From Bacteroidales bacterium (GTDB taxonomy: Bacteria; Bacteroidota; Bacteroidia; Bacteroidales; Tenuifilaceae), in assembly GCA_020636835.1 (NCBI GenBank), contig JACJXC010000005.1, positions 452,252 to 516,251 on the forward strand: a stretch of 64,000 nucleotides of DNA. Reading direction: 5' to 3'. The notes under the pieces were generated by a model. The model ran no database searches and was not told the DNA's origin. It saw only the letters and a list, made by a program, of their open reading frames with translations. A program made the position numbers and the translations under genes. This document shows, in pieces, positions 1 through 6,444 of the stretch (positions within the stretch are counted from its first letter, which is position 1; each line of letters starts with the position of its first letter).

Positions 1-54
1 ACCCTTGGGTACCTCTATCTCTCTATTATCTATTGTAAGTTTTACTGTTTCCAT
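1..54 (-). CDS. hndD: [FeFe]-hydrogenase catalytic subunit, N-terminal fragment (cut by window edge)
   Basis: Only 18 codons are present, starting from an ATG at 54 and running off the left edge. The peptide reads METVKLTIDNREIEVPKG, which fits the first strands of the plant-type [2Fe-2S] domain that opens NuoG and HydA/HndD proteins; the complete HydA at 6445-8235 begins in the same way. It starts 13 bases after the stop of hndC, so the two are co-transcribed. In HndABCD-type enzymes the H-cluster subunit follows the NuoF-like subunit in just this way. A NuoG-like subunit or another [2Fe-2S] protein cannot be excluded from so short a piece. Confidence 0.7.
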   Translation of the reverse strand, partial: METVKLTIDNREIEVPKG

Positions 55-67
55 TGTTCACCCCTAA

Positions 68-1861
68 TTATTGAATGCTAATAGCATTGAATTTACATTT
101 CTCAATACATGCACCGCACTTGATACAAATTGCAGTGTCAATTTCATGAGGTTTTTTACGCTCACCGCTGATTGCATTAACGGGACAGTTACGAGCACAT
201 GCTGTACATCCAACGCAAGCCTCAGGATCAATTACATACTGCATTAACGACTTACACTGACCAGCAGGACACTTTCTATCGTTAACGTGAGCCAAGTACT
301 CATGGTAGAAGTTATCTAATGTAGAAAGAACCGGGTTTGGAGATGTTTGGCCTAAACCGCAAAGCGCCGTATCCTTAATAACTTGCGATAGATTACGCAG
401 CCTATCCAAATCCTCCATTGTTCCCTCACCTTTTGTGATCTTTTCAAGTGTCTCGTAAAGACGTTTGTTACCAATACGGCAAGGCGAACATTTTCCGCAA
501 CTCTCCTCAACTGTAAAGTCAAGATAGAATTTTGCAACAGCAACCATACAGTCGTCTTCGTCCATAACAATCATACCACCAGAGCCCATCATTGAGCCTG
601 CAGCGATAAGGTTGTCAAAATCGATAGGAGTATCTAAGTGTTTCTCGGTTAAGCATCCACCCGATGGACCACCAGTCTGTACTGCTTTAAATTTCTTACC
701 ATTCTTAATACCACCACCAATTTCGAAGATAACCTCGCGAAGGGTGATACCCATTGGAACCTCAATTAAACCTACGTTATTGATTTTTCCGGCAAGCGCA
801 AACACTTTTGTTCCTTTAGACTTCTCTGTACCAATTGAAGAGTACCAATCTGCACCTTTAAGAATAATTACAGGCACGTTGGCAAAAGTTTCAACGTTGT
901 TTACGTTGGTTGGTTTACCAAGATAGCCGCTCTCCGCAGGGAATGGAGGCTTAACGGTAGGCTCGCCGCGCAACCCTTCCATTGAGTGAATCAAAGCAGT
1001 TTCCTCTCCGCAAACAAATGCTCCAGCACCATAACGAAGTTCAATATCAAAACTGAAGTTTGATCCTAAAATATTGTTACCTAACAAACCATACTCACGG
1101 GCTTGATCAATTGCAACCTTTAATCGCTTAATGGCAAGAGGGTACTCCGCACGTATGTAAACCAAACCTTTTGAAGCACCAATACAGTATCCACAAATCG
1201 ACATAGCCTCAATAACAGAATGTGGATCACCTTCAAGGATTGAACGGTCCATAAATGCACCAGGGTCTCCCTCGTCGGCGTTACACACCACATATTTCTG
1301 ATCGGCCTTATTCTTGCTAGCAATTTCCCACTTAAGACCAGTAGGGAAACCTCCACCTCCACGACCGCGAAGACCAGATTTTTTAATAATATCGATAGTT
1401 TGCTGAGGATCCATCTCGGTAATTGCCTTACCGATAGCCTGATACCCATCGCGAGCGATATACTCGTCGATATTCTCGGGGTTGATGAAACCGCAGTTAC
1501 GCAGCGCAATACGGATTTGTTTGCGGTAGAATCCCATGTGTTTCGAATCCGAAACATGCTCGTTCTTCGCGGGATCGGTATAAAGCAACCGAGCCACTTT
1601 ACGACCTTTCACAACATGCTCCCTAACAATTTCGGCAGCATCCTCGGGTTTAACCTGAGTGTAGAAAGTGTTATCGGGAAGAACCTTAACAATAGGGCCT
1701 TTTTCGCAGAAACCGAAGCAACCGGTCATAATTACCTGCACATCGTTTTCCAGGCCATTGGCAGCCAACTCCGATTTTAATGATTCTACAATCGCATCGC
1801 TTGAGGAAGCTCTACAACCAGTGCCTCCGCAAACCAGTAAATGCATTTTATACTTTGCCAT
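68..1861 (-). CDS. hndC: NADH-binding flavoprotein subunit of electron-bifurcating hydrogenase (HndC/HydB type)
   Basis: This 597-residue NuoF-family protein binds FMN and NADH and passes electrons between NAD(H), ferredoxin and the H-cluster subunit. Residues 1-95 form a thioredoxin-like [2Fe-2S] domain (C11, C16 and the TGCFGFC motif). The NuoF core follows, with the glycine-rich GRGGGGFPTGLKW and CGEETALIHSMEG motifs. The [4Fe-4S] site is ESCGKCSPC plus a later ALCGLGQ. Residues 540-597 are a two-cluster ferredoxin tail (CVGCTACARNC and CIKCGACIEKC). This full three-part layout is that of bifurcating HydB/HndC. It lies 20 bases downstream of hndB and 13 bases upstream of the partial hydrogenase subunit. 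The start is an ATG. Confidence 0.93.
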   Translation of the reverse strand: MAKYKMHLLVCGGTGCRASSSDAIVESLKSELAANGLENDVQVIMTGCFGFCEKGPIVKVLPDNTFYTQVKPEDAAEIVREHVVKGRKVARLLYTDPAKNEHVSDSKHMGFYRKQIRIALRNCGFINPENIDEYIARDGYQAIGKAITEMDPQQTIDIIKKSGLRGRGGGGFPTGLKWEIASKNKADQKYVVCNADEGDPGAFMDRSILEGDPHSVIEAMSICGYCIGASKGLVYIRAEYPLAIKRLKVAIDQAREYGLLGNNILGSNFSFDIELRYGAGAFVCGEETALIHSMEGLRGEPTVKPPFPAESGYLGKPTNVNNVETFANVPVIILKGADWYSSIGTEKSKGTKVFALAGKINNVGLIEVPMGITLREVIFEIGGGIKNGKKFKAVQTGGPSGGCLTEKHLDTPIDFDNLIAAGSMMGSGGMIVMDEDDCMVAVAKFYLDFTVEESCGKCSPCRIGNKRLYETLEKITKGEGTMEDLDRLRNLSQVIKDTALCGLGQTSPNPVLSTLDNFYHEYLAHVNDRKCPAGQCKSLMQYVIDPEACVGCTACARNCPVNAISGERKKPHEIDTAICIKCGACIEKCKFNAISIQ

Positions 1862-1881
1862 TACAAATGCCTCCTGATGGG

Positions 1882-2280
1882 TTATTTATTATCTATTGAT
1901 TCAAAGTTTGTAGGGATGATGCCATCAACCAATTCGCCATTCTTGATATATTTTTCAATAATATCATCGGCTTTTTTATTGTCAACATACCCAAAAATAA
2001 CGGGCTCCTTGCCGGGTAGCTTCACCTCAATGGTGGGTTCGGCATAGCAGTAACCCATGCAGCCGGTTTGAGTAACCACTGCCTGAATTCCCCTTTTGTC
2101 GAGCTCCTCCATCAAGAACTCCATCACGGCTTTTGCCCCAGAGGCAATTCCACAAGTGGCCATGGCCACTTTGATTTGTACTAGGCTTTCTGATGCGTCG
2201 CCCTTCTCCCTAATATCGATCTTAGTTTGAAGGGTTTCTTTCATTTTTTTCAGATCAGCCAACGATTTAACTTTCGTCAT
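1882..2280 (-). CDS. hndB: Thioredoxin-like [2Fe-2S] ferredoxin subunit (HndB type)
   Basis: This 132-residue protein has a short helical N-terminus followed by a thioredoxin-fold [2Fe-2S] domain: MATCGIASGAK around C43 and TGCMGYCYAEP around C74 and C78. That pattern is typical of HndB of NADP-reducing hydrogenases and of the small ferredoxin-like subunit found beside HydB in clostridial clusters. It is the first gene after a 109-base gap that carries a TGTTA-N6-TAACA palindrome, so it probably heads the hndB-hndC-hndD transcript. Its function as an electron-transfer subunit is inferred from family and position. Confidence 0.85.
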   Translation of the reverse strand: MTKVKSLADLKKMKETLQTKIDIREKGDASESLVQIKVAMATCGIASGAKAVMEFLMEELDKRGIQAVVTQTGCMGYCYAEPTIEVKLPGKEPVIFGYVDNKKADDIIEKYIKNGELVDGIIPTNFESIDNK

Positions 2281-2357
2281 GGTTAATTCTATTTGTGTGT
2301 ATTTTGGTTGGTTTGAATAACTTAAATTTTCTTTGTGTCTGCAAAATTACTGTTACT

Positions 2358-2373
2358 TGTTAATTTAATAACA
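2358..2373. promoter_or_regulatory. Candidate Rex-type operator upstream of hndB
   Basis: The sequence TGTTAATTTAATAACA has perfect TGTTA/TAACA half-sites with a six-base spacer. It lies 78 bases upstream of the hndB start. A possible -7 element reading TAATTTTG on the minus strand lies at 2342-2349, so the palindrome falls in the expected -33/spacer region. The same palindrome occurs at the two other hydrogenase-island promoters. The half-sites match the Rex consensus (TTGTTAAnnnnTTAACAA); the regulator itself is not in the window. Confidence 0.65.
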
Positions 2374-2389
2374 CTGGTTTTTATGTTTT

Positions 2390-2944
2390 TCAACCTAATT
2401 CACCTATTTGTAATTCGTCTAAATTTGACGATACCAACTCTTTGATTAGTGGATAAACACTGGGACTATTCAAAGGTAATCCATCTAAGGCCTCCTTCAG
2501 TTCAGGTGTAGAAATGGCAAATTCGTTAGCCCCTACTCTATGCGAAAACTTGAAGTTGATATTGGGGTACGAGCATATAAGCATGGCTACAACTCCGGCC
2601 ATATCGCCCATGGGTAAACAATCGATATGAGAAGGTTTTAGCACAACCATCAGGTCGGTTCCACGCCCCTCCACGGACTTAATATCCATGCTTCCCCCAG
2701 TGCGCTCCGCATTTTGCTTAAGCAGGGGCAACCCCAAACCCACCTTGCGTGTTGTACGGGTGGTCGTAAAGGGATCCATAACCCGTTGGAGTAAAGCCGG
2801 GCTCATACCGTTTCCATTATCGGCGATAGTAATGCCAAGGTAGTCGTTTTTTTTATCAACCACAATTCCAATTGAGATGATTGTGGCCTGAGCGACAACC
2901 GAATTCTGAACTATGTCCAGTATATGGAGCGATAAGTCTTTCAT
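2390..2944 (-). CDS. Stand-alone histidine-kinase-like ATPase
   Basis: This 184-residue protein carries a GHKL/HATPase_c fold in residues 1-105. The N-box is HILDIVQNSV, the G1 box is ADNGNGM, and the later boxes are TTRKVGLGLPLLKQNAE and GRGTDL. No dimerisation/phospho-acceptor (DHp) domain or membrane segment is present, so it cannot be a classical sensor kinase alone. The last 75 residues are a small domain I do not recognise. It is the last gene of the six-gene module centred on HydS and starts 28 bases after the PHP gene. Proteins of this type sit beside bifurcating hydrogenases in clostridia, where a signalling role is assumed but not shown. Confidence 0.8.
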   Translation of the reverse strand: MKDLSLHILDIVQNSVVAQATIISIGIVVDKKNDYLGITIADNGNGMSPALLQRVMDPFTTTRTTRKVGLGLPLLKQNAERTGGSMDIKSVEGRGTDLMVVLKPSHIDCLPMGDMAGVVAMLICSYPNINFKFSHRVGANEFAISTPELKEALDGLPLNSPSVYPLIKELVSSNLDELQIGELG

Positions 2945-2972
2945 CTAATTAATATTATTTTTTGGGGAGCCA

Positions 2973-3698
2973 CTAGAGCGAGTCAAGATTCAGAATAGCT
3001 GCCTTTAGAGCAGAAAAACTCAAACCGGTCATATCAAAATCCGTGTATATTGCCCCAATTTGATCGATCATGTGGGCATCGGAACTTCTTATGAACCGTT
3101 TACGCGTAACAAAAGGGTTGACCGATAAGAATTTTTCGACTGTAGTATGCCTCGACAGCTCAAGGGCATCGTAGTTTAAATCGGGGGGGACAAAACCCAG
3201 CTGGCTGGTAATGCTATACTTTGGCCTATCGGCATGGGCTGGAATAAAAAGACCGCCAATACTATGAACAAAAGCTTCCACCTCATTGATCCCTTTCGAA
3301 AGAGCGCCCAGCAGAAGATAATCAACCTCATGGAGAATCTCCTCCTGCTCGTTCACCACAACCTGATAGCCAAATATGTCCGGATTATTGGGAACCCGCT
3401 GCATGTTCTCCTCAATAAACTGCTGAAGTTGAATACGCGCCTCCTCGTTCTCCACAAGGCAAACGCAATGCACCTCCTCCTTGGTGGTAATTTCGGCACC
3501 ACACACGGCCAAAATCCCAACTTTTTGGGCCAGTTCAACAACAAGTGGGCAGTGCAGGGTTGAATTATGATCCGTGATGGCAACAATATCGAGCCCAACC
3601 GCCTTAGCCTTACTCACAATATTCACGGGGCTCATCTCCAAATCGCCACAGGGAGATAAGACACTATGAATGTGCAAATCGGCCCTGTACAAACCCAT
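2973..3698 (-). CDS. PHP-domain metal-dependent phosphoesterase
   Basis: This 241-residue protein matches the PHP (polymerase and histidinol phosphatase) family. Metal-ligand motifs seen are ADLHIHSVLSPCGD near the N-terminus, ITDHNS, the histidine of PAHADRPKYS and SSDAHMIDQIG near the C-terminus. PHP proteins hydrolyse phosphoesters, and small ones act on nucleotides such as 5'-3' oligomers or AMP derivatives. The ATG overlaps the stop of the upstream DRTGG gene as TAATG, so translation is probably coupled. Its position between a DRTGG domain and an ATPase in the hydrogenase island suggests a regulatory nucleotide or phospho-protein substrate; that is inference. Confidence 0.87.
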   Translation of the reverse strand: MGLYRADLHIHSVLSPCGDLEMSPVNIVSKAKAVGLDIVAITDHNSTLHCPLVVELAQKVGILAVCGAEITTKEEVHCVCLVENEEARIQLQQFIEENMQRVPNNPDIFGYQVVVNEQEEILHEVDYLLLGALSKGINEVEAFVHSIGGLFIPAHADRPKYSITSQLGFVPPDLNYDALELSRHTTVEKFLSVNPFVTRKRFIRSSDAHMIDQIGAIYTDFDMTGLSFSALKAAILNLDSL

Positions 3699-4033
3699 TA
3701 CCGATTCAGCAACTGGTAAAGTTTACCCGTAACCTCAAAGGCCTGTAAATTGGTGCCCAAAATGGGAATACGCTCATTGTTACTTTGCTGTAAAGTATTC
3801 ACTTCGGGTTCAAAACCCTTAACCAGAATAATTGCCGATAGCTCTTTTAGCGAGGCAATGGCCATTACATTGATATGGGTTTGAAGGGTAATCCAAACCA
3901 TACCTGCCTCAGCATTACCCATAACATCGCTGAGTAAATCGGAGGTGTATCCCCCGGTAATTTCCTGATTAAGCCCTTCGGAGCCTGAAAAAACTTTTAG
4001 GCCGAGCTCCCTAACTATGTCTGCAACGGTCAT
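3698..4033 (-). CDS. DRTGG-domain protein (second copy of the island)
   Basis: This 111-residue protein consists of a single DRTGG domain, the module also found next to CBS and HPr-kinase-like domains and in phosphotransacetylase N-termini. It shares its layout with the protein at 5858-6202: a short helix (VADIVRELGLKV), then a GY/ASDLLSDVM-like segment, an SAII central strand and a C-terminal LYQLL helix. It starts 10 bases after the HydS stop, and its TAA overlaps the PHP start codon. The domain is thought to bind a ligand or partner; no catalytic residues are evident. The paired DRTGG genes flank the HydS/ATPase pair, suggesting a duplicated sensor or scaffold. Confidence 0.83.
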   Translation of the reverse strand: MTVADIVRELGLKVFSGSEGLNQEITGGYTSDLLSDVMGNAEAGMVWITLQTHINVMAIASLKELSAIILVKGFEPEVNTLQQSNNERIPILGTNLQAFEVTGKLYQLLNR

Positions 4034-4043
4034 ATCTTAATCG

Positions 4044-5417
4044 TTATTTATTTTGATTGGGCTTATCGCAATCCTTCAGGAATCGATTATCGCCCCATAT
4101 TTTTTTCATAATTCGGAACGAATGCTCTGGGTGCAGTTTGTTTTGCTCCATGTTTTTCTGCAGGAATACGCACTGCGAAATAGATGCTTCGCCCTGCACA
4201 ATATCCTCGGCTAGTGCTTGGCACGACGGCGCTCCGCACACCCCGCAATCGATACCGGGCAAATAGCACATCAAGCGATTAACACGCTCCATCTTCTTCA
4301 TGGCTTTAGCCATATCCTCGTCGAGCTTTACCATCGATCGGGGTTCAACCCGGACCAAATCGATTTTTCCCACCAAGTACTGCTGATAGCGAATCAATTT
4401 ACCGGCATTAACCTGATTCTGATTGGTCTCGACCAAGGCTTTAGCCCTGCTCCTCAAGAACTCTGCAGTTAAAAAACGATTTCCTGCAGTAAGAATTCCT
4501 CCAGCACAGCTCTCGTCGCAGGCTCGGAGTTCAAAAAAATCGACACCCGCCACCTCGTCGTTCTCAATCTTGTCGAGAAATTCCATCACATTATGGATGC
4601 CATCGATGGCCATACTGCGTCCGTTAATATGCGAGGCCTCTCCGTTGGTTAGGGCCCAGGTAATACATTTAGAGGTCAACTGGGAGTTAAACACCTCATC
4701 ATCACCGTTCACCGCCTTCTTCTTAATTTCGAGCAGCGTTCGGTTATAAATCAAATCCATATTAATAACCCCGGTAATTTCAGATTTTTCTTCACCCACA
4801 GGGCTCTTAATTGCGGCAATTTTGGCTGCACACGGTGTAATGTAAAAAACCCCAACCTCGCACTCATCAATTCCCTGCTCGCGGTATTTACTCCGAATAT
4901 ACGAAGAGGTTAAATCGAGCGGTGGACGCAAAAGCATAAGGTTACCCACCAGCCACGGAAACTTAACCTGCACAAGCCTAACAATAGCCGGACAGAATGA
5001 TGAAATAATAGGCTTTTTATTCTGATTTTTTGCAATGTACTCGTTAATCTGCGGAATAAGGTATTCAACGGAATCCTCAACCTCAAAAACCTCAGTAAAC
5101 CCAATAGTTTGCAAAGCTTGAACCACCATTCCAGTGGTAACATCATCGGGATACTGCCCCAGCAAAACCGAAGGTATTAGGGCAACCCGGTGCTTAAAGT
5201 TAAAAATATTCTGGAAATCGTCCTGCTCAACAATAATAGCACCAGTGGGGCAAACACGGTAACACTCCCCACAATCGATGCATCTGTCGCTATGCAAATA
5301 GGCCTTTCCCCCTTTAACCCTCAAGGCCTCAGTGGGGCAAGCCCTCATACAGTGAGCGCAACCAATGCACACATCGGTTTGAATTTTAAGAGCATGATGG
5401 AAAAAAGCCTGTTCCAA
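4044..5417 (-). CDS. hydS: HydS-type putative sensory [FeFe]-hydrogenase
   Basis: This 457-residue iron-sulfur protein has three parts. Residues 12-60 hold two [4Fe-4S] ferredoxin motifs (C17/C20/C23/C27 and C46/C49/C52/C56). Residues 75-335 form an H-cluster domain. It keeps all four expected H-cluster cysteines (C142 in SSFCP, C196 in TPCAAK, C300 and C304 in RACDESCAGG) but replaces the proton-relay cysteine by F141 and the L2/L3 methionines by T194 and R298. Residues 384-416 hold another Fe-S motif (DCGVCGAPSC...C). The absent relay fits slow, sensory HydS enzymes better than a turnover enzyme. No ATG precedes the first cluster, so the start is a TTG at 5417, 12 bases after the ATPase gene. 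Gas sensing is inferred from the family. Confidence 0.85.
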   Translation of the reverse strand: MEQAFFHHALKIQTDVCIGCAHCMRACPTEALRVKGGKAYLHSDRCIDCGECYRVCPTGAIIVEQDDFQNIFNFKHRVALIPSVLLGQYPDDVTTGMVVQALQTIGFTEVFEVEDSVEYLIPQINEYIAKNQNKKPIISSFCPAIVRLVQVKFPWLVGNLMLLRPPLDLTSSYIRSKYREQGIDECEVGVFYITPCAAKIAAIKSPVGEEKSEITGVINMDLIYNRTLLEIKKKAVNGDDEVFNSQLTSKCITWALTNGEASHINGRSMAIDGIHNVMEFLDKIENDEVAGVDFFELRACDESCAGGILTAGNRFLTAEFLRSRAKALVETNQNQVNAGKLIRYQQYLVGKIDLVRVEPRSMVKLDEDMAKAMKKMERVNRLMCYLPGIDCGVCGAPSCQALAEDIVQGEASISQCVFLQKNMEQNKLHPEHSFRIMKKIWGDNRFLKDCDKPNQNK

Positions 5418-5429
5418 AATATTGATTAT

Positions 5430-5849
5430 CTAAGTTACCTTCAAATTTACTAAAATTTCGAGATGTGTACCCTTCCCCACCTCACTCGATATACTAAACT
5501 CGTCGGAGTTATCCTTAATATTGGGCAATCCCATACCAGCACCAAAGCCCATTTCGCGCACAATGGGCGAAGCTGTAGAAAACCCGGGCTGCATGGCCAA
5601 ACCGATATCGGGGATTCCAGGACCACTATCGTCGAGCATCAACAAAATCCGCTCGGTATCGATATTCACCTTAATCACTCCGCTATAGGCATGGGCCACA
5701 ATGTTTACCTCGCCCTCGTAAAGGGCAACCACAATGCGCTTTATAATTGAGGCATCAACGTTAAGCTGTTTTAGAATTTTCTTAACCTGGCTCGACGCAT
5801 TACCAGCCCGCACAAAATCGCCACCCAGTACCTTAAATTCAAAATTCAT
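5430..5849 (-). CDS. RsbW-like anti-sigma/serine kinase ATPase
   Basis: This 139-residue protein is a compact GHKL ATPase of the RsbW/SpoIIAB type. The N-box region is VVALYEGEVNIVAHAY, the G1 box DDSGPGIPD, the lid/G2 region GFGAGMGLPNIKDNSDEF and the last motif GKGTHLE. RsbW-type proteins phosphorylate anti-anti-sigma partners or bind sigma factors. No STAS-domain partner or sigma factor lies in the window, so the target here is unknown. It sits 8 bases after a DRTGG gene and 12 bases before HydS, so the three are made together. A HydS-to-ATPase signal relay is a reasonable hypothesis from context only. Confidence 0.85.
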   Translation of the reverse strand: MNFEFKVLGGDFVRAGNASSQVKKILKQLNVDASIIKRIVVALYEGEVNIVAHAYSGVIKVNIDTERILLMLDDSGPGIPDIGLAMQPGFSTASPIVREMGFGAGMGLPNIKDNSDEFSISSEVGKGTHLEILVNLKVT

Positions 5850-5857
5850 TAGCCACG

Positions 5858-6202
5858 CTAGTAAACAGGTTTTACGCCTAAGTTGTAAAGCATACCCGAA
5901 AGCCGAAACATTGTGCCCGGATATTCAATCAAAACAATGCCATTCTCCTGAGCCAACCGAATCATATCTTCGCTTACCCGCTTATTGCGAACAAAAATTA
6001 TGGCGGATAAATCGGACATCTCGGCAGTTCTAACAGCCTGGATATTGGCCAAACCCGTTATCAAAACCAGGTTTTCATTTTTCAGGGTAAGAACATCGCT
6101 CATTAAATCCGACGCAAATGCATACTCCACCTCCTTGTTCAACCCCTCTTTGCAGCATATTACATTTCCGCCAACGTGCCCTACAAGCTCTTCTAATTTC
6201 AT
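5858..6202 (-). CDS. DRTGG-domain protein (first copy of the island)
   Basis: This 114-residue single-domain protein begins MKLEELVGHV at the ATG at 6202. An upstream in-frame extension to 6241 is rejected because it would overlap the -7 box and predicted transcription start. It carries a YAFASDLMSDVLTL segment, an LSAIIFVRNK strand and a C-terminal LSGMLYNLGVKPVY, parallel to the DRTGG protein at 3698-4033. It is the first gene of the six-gene module, directly downstream of a consensus promoter overlapped by a Rex-like operator. Its role is unknown; the domain probably binds a ligand or a partner in the module. Confidence 0.83.
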   Translation of the reverse strand: MKLEELVGHVGGNVICCKEGLNKEVEYAFASDLMSDVLTLKNENLVLITGLANIQAVRTAEMSDLSAIIFVRNKRVSEDMIRLAQENGIVLIEYPGTMFRLSGMLYNLGVKPVY

Positions 6203-6240
6203 ACGTTTACTATTACTTGGGAATAATCTGATCCTTAACA

Positions 6241-6271
6241 CAAAGATAAATTATGTTACATAATTAACAAA
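6241..6271 (-). promoter_or_regulatory. Bacteroidota-type promoter of the HydS module
   Basis: On the minus strand a -33 element TTTG (6268-6271) is followed by exactly 19 bases and the -7 element TATCTTTG (6241-6248). This equals the Bacteroidota primary-sigma consensus TTTG-N19-TAnnTTTG. Transcription would start near 6234, giving a leader of about 30 bases before the ATG at 6202. The operator at 6254-6269 lies inside the spacer, so binding there should block RNA polymerase. Confidence 0.8.
6254..6269. promoter_or_regulatory. Candidate Rex-type operator inside the HydS-module promoter
   Basis: The sequence TGTTACATAATTAACA has perfect TGTTA/TAACA arms with a six-base spacer and overlaps the -33 box and most of the promoter spacer. 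It is one of two such sites in this gap. Confidence 0.68.
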
Positions 6272-6294
6272 TGCAAAAGTACCACTTTTGTGTT

Positions 6295-6310
6295 TGTTAT
6301 TCTACTAACA
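6295..6310. promoter_or_regulatory. Second Rex-type operator upstream of the HydS module
   Basis: The sequence TGTTATTCTACTAACA has perfect arms and a six-base spacer. Its centre is 41 bases from the centre of the 6254-6269 site, about four helical turns, so two dimers could bind the same face of the DNA. Confidence 0.6.
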
Positions 6311-6409
6311 TTTAAAAAAATAGTTACACCACCACCGCCCGTTGATTCTCGTAGAATATGTTTAACAACAATACCCTGTGATGCGCAAGACGGGATCGGA
6401 ATGATACGC

Positions 6410-6432
6410 AAAAAGGGGCAATCGCCCCTTTT
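6410..6432 (-). terminator. Rho-independent terminator after hydA
   Basis: A 9-bp stem (AAAAGGGGC pairing with GCCCCTTTT, 6411-6419 with 6424-6432) with a 4-base loop is followed on the minus strand by five T. It lies 13 bases past the hydA stop and separates hydCBA from the HydS module. Confidence 0.85.
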
Positions 6433-6444
6433 CTTAAAACGTAC

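Noticed and set aside
612..926. Plus-strand 104-codon frame within hndC, and similar long frames antisense to other genes
   Set aside because: They are shadows of strongly supported genes in other frames, with no independent motifs.
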